In this document: positions 8,152 through 15,514 of the stretch, piece by piece
Numbering within the stretch: the stretch's first letter is position 1
Layout of the letters: every line of letters begins with the position of its first letter
Origin: VHCN01 sp964589935
GTDB taxonomy: Bacteria > Verrucomicrobiota > Verrucomicrobiia > Limisphaerales > VHCN01
Assembly: GCA_964589935.1 (NCBI GenBank)
Contig: CAZPVD010000001.1
Coordinates: 434,001-498,000, forward strand
Length of the DNA: 64,000 nt
Direction of reading: 5' to 3'
Program-made: the position numbers and the translations under genes
Notes under the pieces: model-generated
The model's input: the letters and a program-made list of their open reading frames with translations, nothing else
What the model was told of the DNA's origin: nothing
Database searches by the model: none

Positions 8152-9966
8152 ATGGAATTGCGCCGTTGCATTTTCACGGCTATCGGACTGTCCCTCGTAG
8201 CGGGAGATGTTTGTCCTTGGCGGGTTACTGCCGCCGAACTCCCAAAGCCGGCCGATGTGCCGTGGGTCGCGCCGGTTCGCGCCGCGGCAAAACAGAATCC
8301 GATCACTTCCAATCCGGGAACCCTGGCGCAGGGGCGGCAATTGTTTGAGCTAGCCTGTCTCCCGTGCCACGGCCCTTCCGGGAGGGGGGATGGCCCGGCG
8401 GCTCCGTCGCTGGAGCGCAAGCCCGGCAACCTTTCCGCTGCCACAATGTGGGAGCAATCTGATGGCGCGCTGTTCTGGAAAGTCAGCGAGGGCCGGACGC
8501 CGATGCCGACGTTTCAGGAGACATTTTCAGAAGAGCAGCGGTGGCTGATCGTGAATTACATCCGCACGTTGGCGCCGCGCGGAGAGGCCAAGGCTTCGAC
8601 CCCGGCGCAGGTCGGCACATCACCAGCCAAGACGGTTCAAGCGATTGCGCAACCTACGGTGGTCGCGCCTGCCCCGACCCCTGTTAAAAGCCCGGATGCC
8701 AGCACATCAGGCCAGTTCATCACAATTCCCAAGGATCAGTTTCAAAAGCTGCTCGAAGATCACCAAAAACTTCTGCAAGAGATGCAGGAGATGAGGGCCT
8801 TCAAGGCGAAGATGGAGCAATCCATGAAACAGGCGGAAAGCTCGAAGATGGAAACAGACCAAACGATTGGTGAGATGGAGAAGGACATCAAAGACGTGAA
8901 GAAGATGGCGAAGGATTCGTATCCGGGCACCACCAAGATGTTGATTTCCGGTTATGGTTCCGCCGGCTTCACTTCGCAGAACAACGGCGGAACACGCGGT
9001 TTTTACGCGACATTCAATCCCATCTTTCTCTGGAAAATGTCCGACCGGCTTTTGTTTGAAGGCGAGCTGGAGGCGGAACTGGAAGGCACGGGGACGAAGC
9101 TGAGTCTTGAGATGGCGCAGATTTCCTACGTGATGAACGACTACATGACGCTGGGGGCGGGAAAGTTCCTGAACCCGATGAATTACTTTGTCGAACGGCA
9201 GCACATGGCGTGGGTCAACAAGCTGCCGGACAAGCCGCTCGCGGTTTATGATGGCTTGCTGCCGGAGGCCCAGGTGGGCGTGCAGCTTCGCGGAGCCGTG
9301 CCGTTCGACTCGATGAAGCTGGGCTATGCCATCTATGCGGCCAATGCGCCGATGTTGAACGTGGACCCAGCCACAACGGCGGTTGCGGACTTCGGCAAGT
9401 TCGAGTTCAACAATTTTGACAATATCGGCCGCCACATCGCTTACGGCGGGCGCGTGGGATTCCTGCCCATTCCTGAGTTGGAATTCGGCTACGGCGCGCA
9501 GTATTCCGAGGTGGCTCCGCCCACGGGGCCGGGCCGTGTCGGCGCGCTCCTGCATTCGGTGGACGTCAGCTTCGTCAAGGATTGCGCCGAATTGAAAGGC
9601 ACGCTGAATCTCAAGGCGCAGTGGGCATGGTCGCAGGTTGGCTCATTCACCTATGATCCGGGGGCGACGGTCGGCGGCCCATTTGCGTTCAAGAACTACC
9701 GTAACGGCGGCTACGCTCAAATCGCCTATCGTCCAATTCGTCTGGAAAACGAATTCATCAAAAATCTCGAACCTGTTTTCCGATTCGACGTGTTAAATCA
9801 AAACACCACCCTCGCGGGCGTGGACGAGCGGCGTTACACGCTGGGCCTCAACTATTGGCTCGGTCCCAGCACCGTCCTGAAAGCCGCCTACGAAATAGAC
9901 AAACAAAAAGGCCCGAACGCGAGTCCGTATGATGCTATTTTGTTCCAGTTCGCCACCGGGTTTTAA
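8152..9966 (+). CDS. Cytochrome c / coiled-coil / outer-membrane beta-barrel fusion protein
   Basis: A 604-residue protein joining three modules. Residues 1-28 are a signal peptide (MELRRCIFTAIGLSLVAG, cleavage near VTAA). Residues 55-142 form a class I cytochrome c with the heme-attachment motif CLPCH at 69-73 and a likely distal Met at 118 in GRTPMPTF. A Pro/Ala/Thr linker leads to a coiled coil (about 196-255). Residues about 262-604 are rich in alternating beta strands and end in FATGF, the terminal Phe expected of a BAM-assembled beta barrel. Cyc2 iron oxidases also fuse a heme domain to a porin, but their heme domain is far smaller and they lack this coiled coil. Trimeric porins with N-terminal coiled coils are another relative. 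In-frame ATG 8122 is an alternative start but gives an overlong signal n-region. A lipoprotein cytochrome gene follows after 20 bp. Confidence 0.75.
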   Translation: MELRRCIFTAIGLSLVAGDVCPWRVTAAELPKPADVPWVAPVRAAAKQNPITSNPGTLAQGRQLFELACLPCHGPSGRGDGPAAPSLERKPGNLSAATMWEQSDGALFWKVSEGRTPMPTFQETFSEEQRWLIVNYIRTLAPRGEAKASTPAQVGTSPAKTVQAIAQPTVVAPAPTPVKSPDASTSGQFITIPKDQFQKLLEDHQKLLQEMQEMRAFKAKMEQSMKQAESSKMETDQTIGEMEKDIKDVKKMAKDSYPGTTKMLISGYGSAGFTSQNNGGTRGFYATFNPIFLWKMSDRLLFEGELEAELEGTGTKLSLEMAQISYVMNDYMTLGAGKFLNPMNYFVERQHMAWVNKLPDKPLAVYDGLLPEAQVGVQLRGAVPFDSMKLGYAIYAANAPMLNVDPATTAVADFGKFEFNNFDNIGRHIAYGGRVGFLPIPELEFGYGAQYSEVAPPTGPGRVGALLHSVDVSFVKDCAELKGTLNLKAQWAWSQVGSFTYDPGATVGGPFAFKNYRNGGYAQIAYRPIRLENEFIKNLEPVFRFDVLNQNTTLAGVDERRYTLGLNYWLGPSTVLKAAYEIDKQKGPNASPYDAILFQFATGF

Positions 9967-9986
9967 TTAAGAAGGCATGAATTATT

Positions 9987-10295
9987 ATGAAACGTGAATT
10001 ATCAAAACCAATTGCAGCTCTTGGCCTACTGGTTCTAACTCTGGTCGTCGCTTATCTCGTGGGATGCGCGACCACGCCATCATCTACTGCGTCGCCCGGA
10101 AGCGGCGGATCGCCATCCAACGCCGGTGCCGCGCGCCTGTGGGCGCAGAACTGCGCGCACTGTCACAATATCAGGACACCAAGCGCCTACAGTGACATGC
10201 AGTGGGATGTGGTCACTCTGCACATGCGCATCCGTGGCAATCTCACCGCGGAGGAACAACACGCGATCTTGGCATTCCTCAAGTCTGCCCATTGA
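9987..10295 (+). CDS. Monoheme c-type cytochrome lipoprotein
   Basis: A 102-residue protein with a lipoprotein signal peptide (hydrophobic 9-26, lipobox LVGC with Cys27), then a Ser/Gly/Pro-rich spacer and a single heme-binding motif CAHCH at 56-60. The C-terminal half is helical and has Met71 and Met80 as possible distal heme ligands. It should be anchored by lipid in a membrane facing the periplasm. AAGAAGG lies 15 bp before the ATG, in the 20-bp gap after the porin-cytochrome fusion, so the two are almost certainly one operon. It may donate electrons to, or accept them from, the heme domain of the fusion (inference). Confidence 0.8.
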   Translation: MKRELSKPIAALGLLVLTLVVAYLVGCATTPSSTASPGSGGSPSNAGAARLWAQNCAHCHNIRTPSAYSDMQWDVVTLHMRIRGNLTAEEQHAILAFLKSAH

Positions 10296-10380
10296 AATAC
10301 GCCTGACGTCTGCCAAACCGCAACGTGGGCAAACGTGCAACCTCGCCAAATAGCCGGCGAATCTCGTGCAGTCGTGCAGA

Positions 10381-11643
10381 TCACTCAACGATCAGGCCGA
10401 GCTGTCTCGCCAGCAGCCTGAGTTCACCACCAGACGCGGGAATGCACGGTAGGATTTTCTCGGAACGCTGTCTGACCCAAGCATCGGCTTGCGGGTGGAC
10501 TGTCGGTTTGCCGTCCAGTGCAAGCAGGCGCTGCCATTCTTCGCGCCAATCCTTGTCGTAGGATTCCAGCGACTCCAGCGGCACTTTTTTGCGCAATACT
10601 TTTGTGATTCGCGTCGCGAGTGTGTCGGCCTCGGCGATGCCCACATTCATGCTCTGCATCCCAATCGGGCCTGTCTGATGCGCCGCGTCGCCCACGAGCC
10701 AGCAGCGTCCCTGCCCGAAACGGCCCGCCAGCCTGTGCTCAAATTGGACCGACGTTGACCACTTGATTTCCCCGATTTCCGCCCGGAACCAGCGCGCACG
10801 CTGTTCCATGAACCTCTGCAACACGTGCCGGCTGTTGCGTTCGTCGTCAGCCTCTTCGATCCGGACGTTCACACGATCCTTCGCGGGAAAATCAACCGTC
10901 GGATCGCCGTCGCTGATTTGGAAACTCCAGCGGTATTTGCAGCCGGAAACCGGCCAGAGCACGTTGCTGGTTCTCTCATCCAGAACGATGCGTGCCTGGT
11001 CGCAGACGGGCTGTCCCGTTTCAAATTCAAATACGGCGAACTTCTCCAGGCCACCGTATCGCGCGCATTCGATGCCGAGACTGTTGCGGACGTGGGAATT
11101 ATGCCCGTCCGCACCGACGACAAATCCCGCCTTGATGCTGAATGACTTTTCGACCGCTTCCTCAAGATCACGGATGATGTAGCCCGTCGAGGTCACGCCC
11201 AGCTTGTCAACCGAGGCGGTCACGCTGTCGCCATTCTGCTTCAATCCCGCAAGGCGATGGTTCCAATGGATGGGGATGTTGTGTCGGCTTTGTAATTTTT
11301 CCTCGATCAAATGCTCCAGATCGCTCTGAGGCAAAACCACGACAAACGGATGATCGCCCGGCAGCTCGGAAATCCGAATCGCGGCGCGTTGCGAGCCGGT
11401 GTCAAAAAAGCCCAGCGAATGCACGCGATGCCCGCGATTCAGCACTTCAGAAATCAAACCCACCTCCGCCAGCAGCCTGAGCGTCCGCGGATGGAGCGCG
11501 CAGGCGTAACTGTGCGCCGCCGTGCGTTTGCCTTGGTCAATGATTTTGACCCGGATGCCAAATTCAGCCAGAAGCAGCGCGGTCGTAAGCCCGACCGGCC
11601 CCGCTCCGACCACCAACACCTCAGCGTGATCTTCATGTGTCAT
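10381..11643 (-). CDS. FAD-dependent monooxygenase (aromatic-ring hydroxylase type)
   Basis: A 420-residue flavoprotein hydroxylase of the p-hydroxybenzoate hydroxylase/TfdB/UbiH group, which uses NAD(P)H and O2 to hydroxylate aromatic or quinone-like substrates. The dinucleotide-binding GAGPVG is at 13-18, the central DG motif (VGADGHNSHVRNSLGI) near 187, and the second FAD motif GDAAHQTGPIGMQSMNVGI near 320. No signal peptide is present, so it is cytoplasmic. A good ribosome site (GAGG, 8-11 bp upstream) precedes the ATG at 11643. The alpha/beta hydrolase gene lies 176 bp upstream on the same strand. The family does not reveal the substrate. A fragment of a second copy of its 3' end lies at 6757-6806. 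Confidence 0.85.
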   Translation of the reverse strand: MTHEDHAEVLVVGAGPVGLTTALLLAEFGIRVKIIDQGKRTAAHSYACALHPRTLRLLAEVGLISEVLNRGHRVHSLGFFDTGSQRAAIRISELPGDHPFVVVLPQSDLEHLIEEKLQSRHNIPIHWNHRLAGLKQNGDSVTASVDKLGVTSTGYIIRDLEEAVEKSFSIKAGFVVGADGHNSHVRNSLGIECARYGGLEKFAVFEFETGQPVCDQARIVLDERTSNVLWPVSGCKYRWSFQISDGDPTVDFPAKDRVNVRIEEADDERNSRHVLQRFMEQRARWFRAEIGEIKWSTSVQFEHRLAGRFGQGRCWLVGDAAHQTGPIGMQSMNVGIAEADTLATRITKVLRKKVPLESLESYDKDWREEWQRLLALDGKPTVHPQADAWVRQRSEKILPCIPASGGELRLLARQLGLIVE

Positions 11644-11819
11644 AATGTTATCCTCAAAATAGTGGTTGCTGTCTGTGTAACCGCATGTGGCGCATCCGTC
11701 TCATCGGACATTGTCGGCCAGTTGACAAATATTGTTGCCTCACTCCAACTGGCTCAAACTGGGGGATGTGCGTGATGCTGGGCTGGCGAAGAACGCGCTA
11801 CGCGAGAATGACCGCGGAA

Positions 11820-12545
11820 TCATCTTGGTTTCAAATGCCGGCGAAACCAGGCTGCGGCGTGCGCGGCGACTTGTTCGAGCGCTCCCGGTTCCTCGAACAA
11901 GTGCGTTGCCCGTGGAATGACGGAGAATTCCTTCTCGCATCTCAAGCGGTGAAACGCCTGTTTGTTCAGTTCCACCACAACATCATCGCGTTCGCCGACG
12001 ATGAGCAATGTCGGGGAGGCCACGTGCGTTAGAGATTCGCCCGCAAGGTCTGGCCGGCCACCGCGCGAAACCACGGCATCAATGACAGGTCCGAGTTCCG
12101 CCGCGGCGACGAGCGCAGCCGCGCCGCCAGTGCTCGATCCGAAATAGCCCATGCCGAGGCGGTGTGTGGCATTCTGGCGGGCGATCCATTGCGTCGCCGC
12201 GACCAGCCGGCGCGCCAGCAACCCGATGTCAAAACGCAGATGCCCCGTCGCGGCATCCGCAGACTCCTCATCCGTCGTGAGCAGATCAAACAGCAACGTG
12301 GCGGTGCCGGCATTTTGAATTGCACGCGCGACAAACTGGTTGCGTGGACTGTGGCGGCTGCTGCCGCTGCCGTGCGCAAACAGCACTACGCCGGCGGCGT
12401 TTGGTGGAACATTCAATTCTCCTGTTAATGTCACCGCGCCCGCCGGAATGTGGACGACGCGCTCTCCTCCTTTCGGATCTTCATCACCGTATGGAACGGT
12501 GAACGTCTCGGCTTGCGATTCGCGCGAGCCGTGCTTCATTTTCAT
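11820..12545 (-). CDS. Dienelactone-hydrolase-like alpha/beta hydrolase
   Basis: A 241-residue cytoplasmic serine hydrolase. The oxyanion-loop strand VVLFAHGSGSS is at 53-63, the nucleophile elbow GSSTGG puts Ser138 in place, the acid is Asp187 or Asp188 in VGERDD, and the catalytic His is 215 in ATHLFEE. The pattern matches hydrolases that are often fused to or encoded beside phosphoribosyltransferase-like genes, and the dienelactone hydrolase family more broadly. It lies upstream of the FAD monooxygenase on the same strand, so a two-step aromatic oxidation/hydrolysis is conceivable but unproven; the 176-bp gap leaves room for a separate promoter. Confidence 0.8.
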   Translation of the reverse strand: MKMKHGSRESQAETFTVPYGDEDPKGGERVVHIPAGAVTLTGELNVPPNAAGVVLFAHGSGSSRHSPRNQFVARAIQNAGTATLLFDLLTTDEESADAATGHLRFDIGLLARRLVAATQWIARQNATHRLGMGYFGSSTGGAAALVAAAELGPVIDAVVSRGGRPDLAGESLTHVASPTLLIVGERDDVVVELNKQAFHRLRCEKEFSVIPRATHLFEEPGALEQVAAHAAAWFRRHLKPR

Positions 12546-12681
12546 GACTTCCGTTTAGGCTTTTTTCTTCGGGGCCGCTTGCCATTCGTTGTCCGTGGTT
12601 GGGCACGAATTGTGGACATCGCGCAGGCCCGACAAAAAGCCAACGTGCAATAATAGCAACATTTTCCTTCACGCGCGAGGG

Positions 12682-12710
12682 GTGTCCTTGAAATTAAATT
12701 GGCGACGATG
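12682..12710. repeat. Right copy of a possible imperfect direct repeat bounding the accessory block
   Basis: Partner of 6822-6849: starts GTGTCCTT and ends GCGACGATG. It lies in a 249-bp gene-free stretch (12546-12794) in which nothing else is recognised. The similarity is modest and the AT-rich centre contributes to it. Confidence 0.3.
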
Positions 12711-12794
12711 CTTATAGCCAGTAGGAATCTCGCCTAGGAAAAAATGGGGCTTGCCCCCAATTGCGGCGCGCCGGTCGCCCGCTATCCTAAGTCC

Positions 12795-13379
12795 ATGAAT
12801 CCCGATGGATCATTCACACGCGAGGTAACTTCAGAAACAGGAAGTGATTTCACTCTCAAGGTGCTCATCGCCTATCAAGACGAACCACGCGCAAGACAGG
12901 CACAAACACTTGTCCAAAGACTGGCCAAGCGCGTCGGCCCGGATCTGGCCTGGCGCGTGAGCCTGCGCGGTCTCGCGGACCTTGGCGCTGCACGCTATCG
13001 CTCCGCCGTCGTCGCTGAAGTCGCCGATGCGGACATGATCATCATCGCCGCCGAATCGAGTGACTCGTTGCCCGAGAGCGTGCGCGAATCACTTGAAATC
13101 CGCCAAAGCGAGAGCGAGAAGGAATTTGCCGTTGTGGAACTCGTGGATCGCCAAGGGACCGGGCAACCTCACTCCCCGCGGTCGCCGTTGCAGGACGTGG
13201 TTCACGAACTTCTGGGAAAGAAGCCGGAGCAACTTGCTTTTTTCTCCAGCACAAACCAAGGAACAATCATGACCACGCCGCCGATGCCGGCCGAGATTGC
13301 CGCAATCCCGGTGAATGTGATGGAAGATGTTCATCAAGTGAACGGCGCGACTCAGCGCTTCTTTGGAATCAACGAGTAA
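12795..13379 (+). CDS. Hypothetical protein with a VLIAYQD-type N-terminal fold
   Basis: A 194-residue protein without signal peptide or membrane segment. The start is placed at ATG 12795 (MNPDGSFTRE); an upstream in-frame ATG adds 17 residues of unlikely sequence. Strand-like LKVLIAYQDE, the helix RARQAQTLVQRLAKR, the strand AWRVSLRGLADL and the segment ADADMIIIAAESSDSLPESV give an alternating alpha/beta pattern. From memory this resembles a group of uncharacterised verrucomicrobial proteins with a VVVAYEDF...ADMIIIS...LP pattern, sometimes encoded near signalling genes. The C-terminal tail (NQGTIMTTPPMPAEIAAIPV) looks disordered. No function can be given. Confidence 0.55.
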   Translation: MNPDGSFTREVTSETGSDFTLKVLIAYQDEPRARQAQTLVQRLAKRVGPDLAWRVSLRGLADLGAARYRSAVVAEVADADMIIIAAESSDSLPESVRESLEIRQSESEKEFAVVELVDRQGTGQPHSPRSPLQDVVHELLGKKPEQLAFFSSTNQGTIMTTPPMPAEIAAIPVNVMEDVHQVNGATQRFFGINE

Positions 13380-13548
13380 CCCCGCTTCCATATTTTAGGC
13401 GGTTGAACGGGCGCACAAATTTTGCCGGACAAATCAGGAGCGGTGAACCTTTCCACGTGAAACGTGCGTCGCATTCGCGAACAACGCTCGAATGCGACTG
13501 ATGGATTTTGTCTTGCCGGACACAGTCTCTCGCCGACAATGCAGGGCC

Positions 13549-15435
13549 ATGAATGCCCTCCCTCGCGTTTTGCTCCGGCTGATTGTTGTCTTGCTTCTCT
13601 CTTTCAGCCGAATTGATGCCGCAGAACCCGCTGACACCAATGCCGTCTGGCTGGCCGAACATTACACCAAATACGAGCACCGCATCCCGATGCGCGACGG
13701 CGTGCGCCTCTTCACGCGCGTCTATGTGCCGAAGGATGATTCGCAGGCGTGGCCAATCATCATCACGCGCACGCCCTACGCGCTGAAGCCCTATGGCTCG
13801 GACAACTACAACGACCCCGCCGGCTCGTTCCGCACGCTGGCGAAGGACACGTTCATCCTCGTCACGCAGGACGTGCGCGGACGCTACGGCTCGGAAGGAA
13901 CTTACATGCACATGCGGCCGTTCAACCCGAACAAGGGGCCGAAGGACACGGATGAAAACTCCGACACGTGGGACACGATTGAATGGCTCGTGAAAAATGT
14001 CCCGAACAACAACGGCAAGGTCGGCATGTTCGGCATCTCATATCCCGGCTTTTACACGGCCATCGGCATGATTGACTCGCATCCCGCGCTCAAGGCCGCG
14101 TCACCACAGGCGCCCATCTCCGACTGGTTTTTGGGCGACGACATCCACCACAATGGCGCGTTCTTCCTCACGCAAAACTTCGACTTCTTCTTTCGCTTCG
14201 CGCAGAAGATCGAGGATCCGCTGCACGAGGACACGCGGTCCTTCAACTTCAAGACACCCGACGGTTACGACTTTTTCCTGCGCATGGGTCCGCTTTCAAA
14301 TTCGGAAAAACTGGTGCGCGCGCCGGAGTGGAACGAATTCCTCGCGCATCCGACCTACGACGCGTTCTGGCAGGCGCGGAACCTCCGGCCGCATCTCAAG
14401 AACGTCCGCTGCGCTGTGATGACGGTTGGCGGATGGTTTGATGCGGAGGATTTGTTCGGGCCGCTGGAAATTTATCGCGCCACGGAGCGCATGAATCCCG
14501 GCATCACGAACATGCTGGTAATGGGGCCGTGGCTGCACGGCGGCTGGGGACGCGGCACCGGTGACAAGCTCGGCCCGATTAGTTTTCACGCGAACACGTC
14601 TGAATTCTATCGTGAGAAAATCGAGCTGCCGTTTTTCCGCCACTTCCTCAAGGGCGACACGAACTATGCCGCGACCGAAGCGACGATTTTCGAGACGGGC
14701 ACGCATCAGTGGCGGCGCTTCGACTCGTGGCCGCCGAAGCAGGTCAAGTCGCGCACGCTCTACTTTCACTCAAACGGCTCGCTTACTTTCGATCCGCCCG
14801 CCGAAGGGGTGTCGGCCTTTGACGAATACATCAGCGACCCGGCCAAGCCAGTCCCTTACACGATGGAACCCACGACGCGCTATCCCGGCTCGTATCCCAT
14901 CGAGGACCAGCGCTTCGCCGCCGCGCGCACTGACGTGCTGGTGTATGAAACCGCGCCGCTGGAGCAAGACCTGACCTTCGCCGGGCCGTTGCAGGTGACG
15001 CTGCATGTCTCCACGTCCGGGACCGACGCCGACTGGGTGGTGAAGCTCGTTGACGTTTATCCGGGCGATTTCCCGAACCCGAACCCGAACCCTGCCAACG
15101 TGCAACTCGGCGGCTACCAGCAGCTCGTTCGCGGCGACGTCTTTCGCGGAAAGTTCCGCAACAGCTTCGAGAAGCCCGAACCGTTCGAGCCGGGCAAGGT
15201 CACGAAGATCGCCTTCACGATGCCGGATGCGTGCCACACGTTTCGCCGCGGCCATCGCGTCGTGGTGCAGGTCCAAAGCTCGTGGTTCCCGCTCGTGGAT
15301 CGGAACCCGCAGACCTTCGTGAACATCCCGACGGCGAAACCGGAGGATTTTCGCAAGGCGACGCATCGGGTCTATCGCGCGCCCAATGCATCATCGTCGC
15401 TGACGGTGCAAGTGCTGCCTCCGGGCGGGCCTTGA
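13549..15435 (+). CDS. Secreted CocE/NonD-family hydrolase (X-Pro dipeptidyl-peptidase S15-like)
   Basis: A 628-residue secreted serine hydrolase. The start is the ATG at 13549, which gives a proper signal peptide (MNALPRVLLRLIVVLLLSFS, cleavage near DAAEP). The S15/CocE alpha/beta hydrolase domain contains MRDGVRLFTRVYVPK, the QDVRGRYGSEG block near 107-117 and the nucleophile elbow GISYPG with Ser164. The C-terminal part (about 440-628) is the jelly-roll domain typical of X-Pro dipeptidyl-peptidases and cocaine esterase, with FRRGHRVVVQVQSSWFPLVD near its end. Substrates of such enzymes range from peptides to acyl esters, and nothing here decides between them. It stands alone, 79 bp before the DUF1592 gene on the same strand. 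Confidence 0.9.
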   Translation: MNALPRVLLRLIVVLLLSFSRIDAAEPADTNAVWLAEHYTKYEHRIPMRDGVRLFTRVYVPKDDSQAWPIIITRTPYALKPYGSDNYNDPAGSFRTLAKDTFILVTQDVRGRYGSEGTYMHMRPFNPNKGPKDTDENSDTWDTIEWLVKNVPNNNGKVGMFGISYPGFYTAIGMIDSHPALKAASPQAPISDWFLGDDIHHNGAFFLTQNFDFFFRFAQKIEDPLHEDTRSFNFKTPDGYDFFLRMGPLSNSEKLVRAPEWNEFLAHPTYDAFWQARNLRPHLKNVRCAVMTVGGWFDAEDLFGPLEIYRATERMNPGITNMLVMGPWLHGGWGRGTGDKLGPISFHANTSEFYREKIELPFFRHFLKGDTNYAATEATIFETGTHQWRRFDSWPPKQVKSRTLYFHSNGSLTFDPPAEGVSAFDEYISDPAKPVPYTMEPTTRYPGSYPIEDQRFAAARTDVLVYETAPLEQDLTFAGPLQVTLHVSTSGTDADWVVKLVDVYPGDFPNPNPNPANVQLGGYQQLVRGDVFRGKFRNSFEKPEPFEPGKVTKIAFTMPDACHTFRRGHRVVVQVQSSWFPLVDRNPQTFVNIPTAKPEDFRKATHRVYRAPNASSSLTVQVLPPGGP

Positions 15436-15514
15436 CGCTCACCTTCAAGCTTGAAACACGCAGAATTCCCGGCTTCATTCGTGAAATTCTAATCGAAATG
15501 AATTAACGCCTCGC

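Noticed and set aside
8152..9966. Considered calling the fusion a Cyc2 iron oxidase
   Set aside because: Cyc2 has a much smaller heme region with a characteristic sequence around the motif and no coiled coil; here the cytochrome is a full class I domain.
11710..11729. TTGTC...GACAA imperfect palindrome upstream of the FAD monooxygenase, considered as an operator
   Set aside because: The arms are only 5 bp and no regulator gene is adjacent, so it is not distinguishable from chance.
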